Shown here in pieces: positions 15,201-27,200 of a stretch of DNA of 64,000 bases (positions within the stretch are counted from its first letter, which is position 1; each line of letters opens with the position of its first letter). The translations under genes were made by a program, and so were the position numbers. The stretch spans positions 18,466,932 through 18,530,931 of the forward strand of contig NC_092679.1 of the NCBI RefSeq assembly GCF_964355755.1, given 5' to 3'. The stretch is from Antedon mediterranea. Its lineage: Eukaryota; Echinodermata; Crinoidea; Comatulida; Antedonidae. The notes beneath the pieces were generated by a model, which saw only the letters and a program-made list of their open reading frames with translations, ran no database searches and had not been told where the DNA came from.

Positions 15201-18200
15201 ATTTCACAAAAGACAGCTAGAGTAAATAGAAAAAGGATAAATTATCACTTAGTTCCTATTGTAGTTGATATTGTATAAATGTTCAATGATAGTTACTGAT
15301 AATAGGAGAAAATGATATTGTTGTTATCACTTTTATCTTTGTATCATTTTTTTTTATTGATCAATGATCTTCTGGTATGTGTGTATGATCAAATACAATT
15401 TTAAAAACTACTATGTCATAATTACAATAGATATCTTATATATATATATGCACTGATGAAGGGCTAGTGTTGCCCGAAAGCTCTGCTAACTTTTCTGGCT
15501 GTTTACTTTATCGTTTTGATTTAGCTTTTCGCTTTTTATTTTTGTATCTCCATTGAGATCCAGCCACTGATACCCACAGCATTGTCATTTTTTTCAGTAA
15601 TTTGCCTTTGGATTTATACATATATATATATATATATTATGTATTTAGAATTAATGTTCATTGCCTGATGTGTTTATATATATACATATATAAATATATA
15701 CGTTAAGTCTGGAAAAGAAGTAAAAACTACAGTTTGGTCTCTACAGGCTTGTTTCGTGAGTTGTGCAACTCACTCATCAGGAGACTATAATGAGAAGAAT
15801 CAATTACAACGCTGCTTATAAGCACATTTACTTGTAGAATTAGCATTTACAGGTGATATGTTTTGGAATGTCAGCTGTTATGTAACAATGCTTTCTTTCT
15901 GTGCCGGCAGGCGGACACAAGTTCGTTACGTTTGTTTAATGTCGATAATTCAGGGTGGCGGATGATAAATAATTTCTCTTTGAGGCAGAGATTGCATTTT
16001 TTGTTTGCGCTACTATATGCTTTAGTAGATGTCAAGATGCGCCATGAGGTTGTATAGTCTGTGTTATTGTCCTTGAGTGTCCAAATATGTTTACTGAGTT
16101 CAGTTGAGTTTCTAGAACGTGAATTACGGAATGATTAGGTGTGATTTCTGTATCGTGTTTTAAAATCATTTTCAGTTAGTCCGATATAAGTTTCCGAGTA
16201 TATTTACATATATATATATATATTATGTGTTTTAAATATGTATACCCAATTGTGAAACTATTTTTCAAAAAAATGTAAACAGTCCCTACTGTTTGTAAGT
16301 GATAATATAATAAATAACATAACCATTTGTGAAATGGTAAAAAAATATATAAAAGAGGGGTATAAAGTTGGCTTGGTTTGGATGTCCTGTTGGCACATTA
16401 TGGATTGAATTAGTACACATATAATGTAAGTGTAAACATAGCAACTAGCGTTTAAGAAATTATATAGCAAAAATGTTGCATTACAAACTTTACAAAATGC
16501 TATTAGTGTTAGCAAATAGTACAGTATCTAGGTGATGTCTGATATAGTAGCTAATTGTATCATAGAACAATGCTATGAGTGTAAACATAGAAAGTACTAT
16601 TGTGTAAAGACCCATGCACGGTAATATTTGTGACAATATCATCAACAAATTTGCACCTGTATATGTAAATATTCTAATGCCTCACCTGCTTTTGTATCTC
16701 TTCTTCATGTACCGTCATATCTGTAACAGCGTAACACTGCAAACAAGAAACAAAATGCGAGTAAATATTTAATACAAACTAAATCAACTTTGAGAAGGCG
16801 AGCGAATTAATTTATTTATGCCTATTCTTGGCAATTTTATACTGATTTTGTTGACTAACTTTAACAGTGTGTACCAGAGTCTTAAATCAGTTGCTCTGTA
16901 TGCAAATTATCCCTATATGAATGTCAATGTTTCAGAAGTGTAGTTCCCGAATAAATTATTATAATATACATCTTGCATACATTATTATCTTATCCAACAT
17001 TTATTTTCTAGATTCTGTCGGAGAGACAAACATGCCAAACTAACCTTTTTAGAAGATGACCGATTCATCCGACTAACTTTCTTAATGTCCATTTCCGTTG
17101 TGTTGACGCAGCCAGGTACAGGCCGATGAACGTCCCAAAATGCCCTCTCTTGGCTGTCCAGAACTTTTCGTTCCATTTTGTCTCTCTTCTTGTCAACCCT
17201 ATGATGGAAACAAATTCAAAAATTATTTCTCAATTATATTACTATTATTTAAACATTCTAAATTTAACCTAAATGACTGGATTAACCAAATTGTTAAATT
17301 ATAAATTGTAAATAAATGTAAAAATAAAATTTATTTATTGACATCTTTTGTGCAATGAATAAAATCATCATATAATTATCAATTATTAAGTGCTTAATGT
17401 GTTCTAAGAACTGTTAATATATTATATATAACTATTATTACTAATAATATGATAATCAATTTTCGAGTACTAGTGATGTTAAAACGAATTTCCTATTTTA
17501 GCATATGTAAACACACCACAATTGAAACGGCAGAAAGCTGCTTGTAAAAAGCGGTTCTGTTTGTACTCTCATTATGCTGCATATCCGCTTACCGGTGCCA
17601 ATAGCTTTTTAATCACAGCCTTGTATAGGAGTATGTAGACAAAGATGAACGATGTTAAATATTCAAAATAATACTTAAATCAAAAGCCAGTGTAATAATG
17701 AATGGAATTGAATGAAAAATATCCGAAAACCAAGAAAAGACAAGCTCTTTAAAGAAATGCACAGTAGTAACTAAATTGTTGATAACATTTAACTAATTTG
17801 TTGATAACATTTAACTAAATTGTTGATAACATTTAACTAAATTGTTGATAACATTTAACTAAATTGTTGATAACATTTAACTAAATTGTTGATAACAATA
17901 ACATTTAACTAAATTGTTGATACCATTTAACTAAATTGTTGGTAACATGCAACTGAATTGCTATTAACATGATTGTTGATAACATGTAACTAAATTGTTG
18001 ATAACATTAACAAATTGTTGATAACATTAACAAATTCTTGATAACATTAACAAATTGTTGATATCTTTAACAAATTGTTGATAACTTACTTTGCTTGTAC
18101 TTCAGCTTGCATGAATATAAATTCCCACTTTCTAGAAAACATTCGTTGCAATTTTGCCAAGTTTTCCTAAAAAATTTAAGGCAAATTTGAGGAATAAGGT

Positions 18201-21200
18201 CATAATTTGTATTATTATTTCTCAATGTGTAAACATTTTGTTTATTTATTTAGTTTATTTCAAAAATATTTTATGAGGGTGATCTATCCAGCATCACCTG
18301 ATCATTAGGGACCCTCAAACAATACAAACAAAAAAGACAAAATAAACTATAAAAACACAAAATTAACAAAGAAAAAAAAAAATTTGATTATACAATAAGA
18401 GTATTGATAATGATGAAACAAAAATTTGAGGCGATGTAATTATGATAATGAAGATGAGAAGATAATAATGATGAGGCATATTGATGCATATTGGTTGTGA
18501 TGCTAAGGTTATAATAATTTTTGTTTATTGATATCGATCAAAATCATACCAAATCATAATTATAATTAGTTATACTTACTGCTTCGTAGTCAGCCAACTC
18601 TAACCTGGACTTGTTTTGCATAGTTCTCTTACAAAGGTAAACCGCTGAAAAACAACAAAAGTTTGCATAAATTACACAGAAACTGTGCTCACTTTGATAC
18701 ATGACATATATATAGAATGATATGAACCGGAGACCTCTTGTATGCAGGTTGAGTACAATACTATTAGATCACTAACACTATTTTTTATATCTTTTTTAAA
18801 GACAACTTGACCATATTTTAACAACGTATTAGGTATGTAATGACTTCAGAACCATCACGAGATTAAGGATATCTTCGCAAAATATCAATGCTTATTTTCT
18901 TCCTCTGGACCCTGCTCTGGGGCCCTGAGTTTAGCAAGTAGCCACTGAAGTGATTTACACATGTTTGTATACAGTTATAATAATAAAAACTTTATTTAAT
19001 CACGGTCACACTTGTTCACCTCAATGGTGTTTTTCGACAAGGCTGTAAGACATTTTACACAAATCAAATTTAGCAATTAAACAATTAACAACAACAGTTT
19101 ATCTTAATTTACACTTAAATTAGAATGAATTAAAAATTTACAATAGATTGTAAAAGTTTGTTTGTTTGTAATTTACAAACTTGTGATGGTTACCTAGGCA
19201 AAAATAACTTTGCTGATAACTGAAATAAAACAAATACCCAATCAATTGATCAATTAATAATTAATAAATGCGCATTTTCCTACCATAATCTGTATTTTCG
19301 GGTTCCCAGCAATTTGACGGCCAGAAATATGGTGCCTGAAAGCGGTAGAACGTATTGTCGTCTTTTAAAGTCAGTACATGATCCGTAATTGGGAAGAAAT
19401 ATCCGTGTGCTGCAACTAACGAACCTAGATGTATCGCATTCACTAAAAGAAACAAAAACAAATGCACAAAATGAAAGATTATTTCAAAATATTTATACTG
19501 TTTAGTAATAATTAGTTTTACAGATTACTTTGAAAGAGAGTTTAAAGCTCTGTCTACACTATCAAACTAGTTTGATAAAAAAGTGTGATGTGCTCAAATA
19601 TGGTAGTGATATCACCATGTCCATATATGGGCACATTACATTTTTTTTTGTCACATAAAGTTTGATAGTGTGGACAGACCTTAAATCATAACATTGAGTT
19701 TACATGGCCACATGGTTATTTTGCCTGCACATCCTTCCATTAATAATAATATCCTGGATTTATATAACGCCTAATGTAATGAAGCGCTGAACATTATTAC
19801 CCCAGTCATTTTTTTGGATCAAACACGTATGGAAACATACTTCCATAATGCAGCTAGTAATCAGCGCAAAGTTGTGTATTGATCTAACCGGGTACCCATT
19901 TATACACCTGGGTGGAGAGAGGCAAACGTAAGTAAAGTATCTTGCCTACAGATACAAGCAATGCGGCGAGAGTTGGATTCGAACCTCGGTCTCACAATCA
20001 GTAGTCCAACGTCCAACACACTGCGCCACACGCCCTCACATTAATATAATAATAATATATATAATAAAATTCTTTAGTTCTATTAATTGTTTTCTTTACT
20101 TTATGAAAAACAAGCAATACAAAAAGGTTTGTATCATTTAAACAGAATAACTAGTATGAAAATACTAAAGCTCTGTCTACACTATCAAACATTATGTGAC
20201 AACAAAATGTGATGTACCCATATATTGACACGATGATGTCATATCACTACCATATTTGGCCATATCAGTACCATATTTGGGCATATCAAACTTATTTTGT
20301 CCAACTAGTTTGATAGTGTAGACAGAGCAAGTAATGTAGTGCTGTAGAAGCTAAATTAATACATAAGTTATTTATTTGTTTTCTTTCAGTTTGAATTACT
20401 CTATTAAAATATAAAGTTAGTAATGATCATCCTCGAGCTTCGGGAAACTGTGCGGAAATATGAGTAATAATAGTTGTAGACGAGATTAGAAATTTACTTT
20501 TTTAATCTAATAATAAAAATATATCTAATATTATCTAATCTAATATTTAATTTCATCTTTATTAATAATATTTAATTCATTTACTTTTGTAATTTTCATT
20601 TTGTTTAAAAATTGTATAAATGTTATTATTGGTGATGTACATTTGTACAGTGGGCCACTGATTTAAAGTCTATATCCAAATCAAAAACAACAACTACAGT
20701 ATTGTACAAAGTCTATATCCAAATAAAAATAATATGCAGGCATAAACTATTGTACAAATAATATATTTTTGTTTGTATTGTGTAAATTTGATAAACAAAC
20801 AATAAACAACAATAACTATTTTACAAAGTCTATATCCAAATAAAAAATAACAACTACAGTATTGTACAAAGTCTATATCCAAATAAAAATAATATGCAGG
20901 CATAAACTATTGTACAAATAATATATTTTTGTTTGTATTGTGTAAATTGTATAAATGTTATTATTGGTGATGTACATTTGTACAGTGGGCCACTGATTTA
21001 AAGTCTATATCCAAATCAAAATAATATGCAGGCATAAACTATTATACAAAAAAAGGTAGAAAATGTTTAGAAATTATGTAATGAAACATTGAATGATTAA
21101 AGGTGGTGGTGAACCACAAAAGATAAAAAAAAAAATATTATACAAACAATATAAGTGTATATGTATATGTATATATAGTGTATATATAAATATACATAGT

Positions 21201-24200
21201 GTATATATATGTATGTACAGCATGTCTATATGTATAATAAATGTTGTTATTATTGGTGATGTACAGTGGGCCACTGATTTGAAAGTCTATATCCAAATAA
21301 AAAATAACAATAACTATTGTACAAAGTCTATATCCAAATAAAAAATAATAACAACAATAACTATTGTACAAAGTCTATATCCAAATAAAAAATAATAACA
21401 AAAATAACTATTGTACAAACAATATAAGTGTATTTTATGTATTATAGAGTGTGTATGCGATGCGTATGTGATTTGAGCACTAATGCATGTGTTGCAACAT
21501 ACGATGAATCATATAAAGGTTAATAAGTAATTTGAAATGACCAAGTTCAGCAATATACATTATGCTAATTGGCTGTTCATAGGATTTCTACCATGGGTGC
21601 CGTGAAATTATAAATCTTAGCGATTTCATTATATTGATGAATCAAAAATACATATTTTTTTTAGAAAACATAATGATGATGATAATCAAATATTAAAAGT
21701 AATAAAATACTAGTGATATTCTGATATTTATTGGAAAATGTTTTATGATACAGATTATGCAATGGGAATGAGCGATTCGCAAGTTTTCCTGTTTTCAATA
21801 ATGGATTCCTATGGCGAAGGTTGTATCTGTAATATTATAGTGTAAAGCCTGGCCATTTTGCACCCGAAGTCTCCTCTTAATCCATGTAGCCAACATCTAA
21901 TTTTCCCGAGATGTATGTAGGCTAATTTCTCTGAAACGCTTCAACTCTTGGCCATTTTTACACAACACATGCATACAGTAGATGTCAGACATCCGAACAT
22001 GTGCAGTAGATAACAGCTAGTATTTAGTTTAATATAAACATCTGTCCACATAAGAATGTGCTATCCATGCTCTTTTAAGGTCTGTCCACACTATCAAACT
22101 TTATGCGACAAACAAAATGTGATGTGCCTATACGGCCATGATGATGCCATATCACTACCATATTTGGGCATATCACTACCATATATGTTATGAACTAAAT
22201 ACTAGCTGATACCTTTACTCCACAGATTTCCATTCTTCTGATTTAATATACTGTATTCTTTGAGGGAATCACTAGTAGTAGAAACAGAACCGTAATCAAA
22301 TTCTTTTCATTGGCATAATAGAAACAGTGATCCCGTATCGCGGTGGATTAAGCAAGGCAAACAAGCATTACACAAGGGAACACATACATTACCTGGATCT
22401 ATCTCAAGATTTTTCATTAACCATTGCACTAAATCACCTCCTGAAAGTCAAGAAAATAAAGCATTTCATTTAATTAATTTAAATATTCCCACAAGCTACA
22501 GATAAAAAAAGGATGTTGTTGTTGTGAACGCATTGTGGCCATCAGTTTGTGTGGACACTCATTGTGGCCATCAGCTTGTGTGGACACGCATTGTCGCCAT
22601 CAGCTTGTGTGGACACGCATTGTCGCCATCAGCTTGTGTGGACACTCATTGTGGCCTTCAGCTTGTGTGGACACGCATTCTGGCCATCAGCTTGTGTGGA
22701 CACGCATTGTAGCCATCAGCTTGTGTGGACACGCATTGTAGCCATCAGCTTGTGTGGACACGCATTGTGTCCATCAGCTTGTGTGGACACGCATTGTAGC
22801 CATCAGCTTGTGTGGACACGCATTGTGGCCATCAGCTTGTGGGAAAGTTAGTAAATATATAAATAAATTTGACTGGCATGGAGAAACTCTAAACTAAATA
22901 GACTGGAAATATATTTTTGAAACAGTAAAAATGAGAATGAGTCCCGAGATTCGAACCCGGAATCTTCTGTTTGATATGCAGGTTCTTACTATTAGATCAT
23001 TGTGATTTTTATGAATAAAAAATTTAATAGCAACTCGGTATATATAAAGTAGAACCCCTCTTGCGACACCCTGATGCAGGACATCCCTTTTACAGGAACA
23101 CTTACCTACACCCTGATGCAGGGGACATCCCTTTTGCGGCGGACACTAATACCTACATCCTGATTCAGGGGACATACCTTTTATGGGGGACACTTTCCTA
23201 TAAATATAACATGAGGAAATATATGTTTTAGCACTATGCCTAACCTGGGGCTAACCTCTATTCAGAGGACACCCTTAACCTTTGTTTGATTGCAATGGTG
23301 TCCCCTTATTAGAGGTTCTACTGTGATTGTGGTATAAAGACAATACCTGTAAAAACACTAGGAACTTTAGACATGAAGCTCCGTACGGTCTTCACTGGGA
23401 CACCATCCCTATCATCTTGCATCCGTTGGATTAGTTTCTCAATCTATCAAGAAAATATACACAACAGAAAATTAGTATAAAGGTTAATGAAAGGTCACGA
23501 GGTCAAATTAAATGTCAAAATATTCAGAAAAGTGATTAATAGAAAACCGTTATTATTAAAGAAAATAAAACGGGGCAGAGGATAGCAAGATCTTTGAACA
23601 TAACATTCTTTTAGTTCCTTAGTCTGTAGTGCATATTCCATTAAGTTAAATTCATTTGATCAAAACAGGATTTTAATTATGATTCGCACCAAGTATTCTG
23701 GTGCGTGTGCTTGTAAACACTCATATTTAGATTTAGCCACATCTTTATTTACTTGTACTGCATAATAAGCTTGATAGGCCATCCTTGTATCTAGCTGAAT
23801 AAATATGTATACACAAGCTAACAGGTTTACTATGTACATAGCGTATGTTATGCAAATTACACCAATTAACTCACATAAAATTACCAGCAAGTTAAGGGGT
23901 CATGTTTGTATACCTATTGTCATATATATTTATTCTTTCAAAGAGATAAGTACTCTGTGTATACCAAGTGTTGATTAATATTACGTTTTATTGTTTTATT
24001 ACAATTAAAATGACAATATCAATTATAATAAACTAGATATTAGAAAATTAATGATGATGGATTAGACAGTAATCTAACCTTGGTAGAACCTCTATTAATG
24101 GGACATCTTTGGAACCAAGCAAAGTGTCTCCTTAATAGAGGTTCTCCTGAATAGCGGTTGCTTTTAAAAGATATTTCTCATTTGTTTGTTCCACGAGAAT

Positions 24201-27200
24201 GTTTCCCCTTTGGGTTTAATAGGTGTCTAAAAAAAAAAGGTTCTCGCTGAATCTGCCCAACCCTTGGGGCCATAAACTTCATTTTTGGTTTGTTTCTTTC
24301 CAGTTTGTAAAAACGTGATAAAAAATATAAATTTGACGATGACAATAAGACAATAACAATGATAACAAACAAAATGATAATAATATGATAATGATCATAA
24401 TGATAACAGATGATGAGATTAAATTAATAATGATGAAGATAATGAAAATAATAATTATATCAATATGTTAAAGATATTTTTAAGTATAAAAAGCTACTAA
24501 TCATATAATTCTTAGAAAATACATCGGAAAATAAAAAAAAATTGTAATATAAATTTTTTATTTTTTATTTTAAATTATACATAAATTTATAAAGCTGTGT
24601 TATCACAAAAAAAAGCTAAAATAATAATTGTAATATAAATAAGAAAAATCTTACAGTTTTAAAGATCGTTATAATGTAATAATTTGTAGTATAATAATAA
24701 GGAAAGGCACTCCCTGTACTGATTATGTAAAATGTTTTATAATATTAATCACCTCTGATATCGTATCTGCAATTTAAAACAATATAAAATTCACAATATT
24801 ATAAATATCTGTATAATAATATAGGAAAGGATACGGCTAATATGAGCGCACAACATGCACACTATAGAAGGCATAGTTATAAATTATGTCTATGTTAATG
24901 TACCTGCCTTAAAAAACAAATTACAGAATTGAACAGTGAACCTGGCTTGCGCTGTAAATTTAAAGACACTCCGGTAAAATTACTCTATTATACTAAACTA
25001 GTTGTACATTTATCTTTCATACGTCTATATTTTAGGAATTTTAACCATATAACTGAAACGTTTATTGATATATTTTACAAGAGATATACAGGACAACGAT
25101 AACGCTAAACACCGAGTCTTTTCACAAAATTATTAGAAACAAGATAATTATAATTAATATGTCAAAAAACAAAACAGTAATTATTATTATTCATTTTTAA
25201 GAGATTGCAGCTAATAATTTCACTGGGATAATTAATTTGTGTGTTGTATTAATTATTTAATAGTATTCACAATTATAAATGTAAACTCCCCTGTTTTTTA
25301 AAATGGAATAGTCCCAGGCATAATTATGACAAAATGAAGGCCTATACAAAACTGAATACCAGGTGGCTAGTGTCATTACAGACAGACAACACATACATAA
25401 ATGCACTATAAATATAAAATATCATTTTATTATTACACATAAAACAAAACATTTTGTATATTTTATGTAAGAAATATTTATATAAAATCCATCATGAAAT
25501 ATAGACATAATTAATATTTTGTATTAAATTAAAGGCAGTAGAAGACATCTCCTCCGTAATAATAATAAGTGTTAATGCTATGCTATATTACACTAGGTAA
25601 TATATTCTATATATTATGTAATATTTCATACATATTTAATATTTTATAATCCACATTTGAGTATTTAATTAAAAAGATTATGGTAATGATTATTATTATT
25701 ATCATAATGTAAATACATATATTATTACTGTATATAAACATAATATTTATATAACCGATATCTTATCTATATGTATAAAATTGATAATAAATATTGATAT
25801 ATAATACATATATACAAATTTAATATATAAATTTAATATTTTTAAAGATATGAATATAAAGATAATAAATAATGAAATGTTTATATAGCATTTTATGTAA
25901 TATAAAATCAATATTTGATAAGAGTGATGATATTCGCTGTAAATATTAATATTTTTTATAATACTTTATACAAAAAACATTATTTATGTATATAATTGAT
26001 TTAAAAGGATAATACATTAGGATGACAAATATGAAGATGATGACGGCACTTGGGCTATCAAAATCAACAACTAGCCCAATGGGCTAGTGGGAATTATTAC
26101 CTCAAATATGCATACATGCTGAAAATATGTGAATAGCAGATACAGGAGACATTCCAATCCTTGTAACCTAGCAGGTGCTCAACAATCATGAAATCACACA
26201 TTATGGCAAGATTTTTAAAATCGGTGTGGTATAACAGAAATTGTCATACCTTCTATTTTGGTATGCAAAGCTTATTTTTGTTTTGTCCATAAACACACAA
26301 CATTTTAATAGATATTTATCCCATTGTGTACACAATTTTGAATAATATGAATGATAAATGATAATGTGAACTTAATAAAAAAAAATTTTAACAGTAAAAA
26401 CTAAATGGGATCAGCTAGCTGCCTTCAGATATGCTCATTCGGACTACGAATTAGTGACCGTTCGGTTTATTGATATGCCACTAGCCTATACGCAGCTGTC
26501 ACGTCGAAAAGTCAATCTGTGCACCTTCAGAAATATGAGCATACAGAGATTTTAATATTTGCGTAGTCGGTCGATATTAGTCAAATAGGAGTAGGTGTAG
26601 AACAAGGGGGAACCGTGGTAGAAGTCAATGGGTACGTTATAATCAAGAACGTTTTTTTAGGTCTTTTTAGTGGGGAAGTTGCATTGCACTGAACTTATAT
26701 CAATACTGTATAATAAAATCAATTATTAAAGTCCTTAAAATATTCTTGAGTATAAAGAACAAACAGGTTTTGAAACTTTGTAGTAAGCTCTTGATAATTA
26801 TAAAAAGGAACTTTTATTGATTGGTATTGAGAGATATTGATTGGGATTCTTATAGAATGCACTATATACAATGTTGTGTTTGGTTAGCTAAAAATATTTG
26901 AACTAGGATTTCACCAGTCAATCTTTGTGAACCAGGGCGGTTCACATTAAAACTATTCATATACAATTCAAACACAATTATACTGTGAAAATGTTGTTTA
27001 CATTGTGCAAATTCATTAATGCTAAAAATCTGGTAACAGGCTACATGACAATTTTGTAAATTGTCACCTTGCTTTTACAATGTCACAAAATTATTGTATC
27101 ACAAAACAAAAAAAATCCCCTGTTTTGCAAATGATAGGTGAATATATTTTTACTAAGAAAAGAATTTAAAAAATGTTTTGAAAACCATGGATATACCCAA

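Larger units (their letters stand above)
15720..16197 (-). mobile_element. Truncated Penelope-like retroelement (endonuclease end plus ribozyme-bearing terminal region)
   Basis: On the minus strand a GIY-YIG endonuclease remnant (16195-15871) is followed about 85 bases later by a complete hammerhead ribozyme (15785-15737). This is the known order at the 3' end of Penelope-like elements. The upstream reverse transcriptase is absent; the 5' side stops in a (TA)n stretch at 16200-16222. Confidence 0.8.
10053..16685. other. RGS7 intron with repeat cluster
   Basis: 6.6 kb intron. From 10053 to 13050 only AT-rich sequence was seen; the short open frames there are not convincing. The distal half carries a MITE-like element (13052-13222), two tRNA-headed SINEs (14270-14825) and the Penelope-like remnant with ribozyme motifs (15440-16197). 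Confidence 0.6.
19443..22392. other. RGS7 intron packed with repeats
   Basis: 2.9 kb intron within the DEP-coding part. It holds three copies of the 'agctctgtctacac' MITE, one SINE (19741-20035) and the nested direct repeats at 20600-21425. The remaining part (21430-22070) is unremarkable. Confidence 0.6.

Noticed and set aside
22524-22851. Three overlapping frames encoding Cys/His-rich repeats
   Set aside because: 29 base minisatellite; all three frames are open with the same peptide shifted, which is expected from tandem repetition rather than selection.
26400-26560. Inverted 'tatgctcat/atgagcata' pair that could bound an element
   Set aside because: Only about nine bases match and no second copy was seen.
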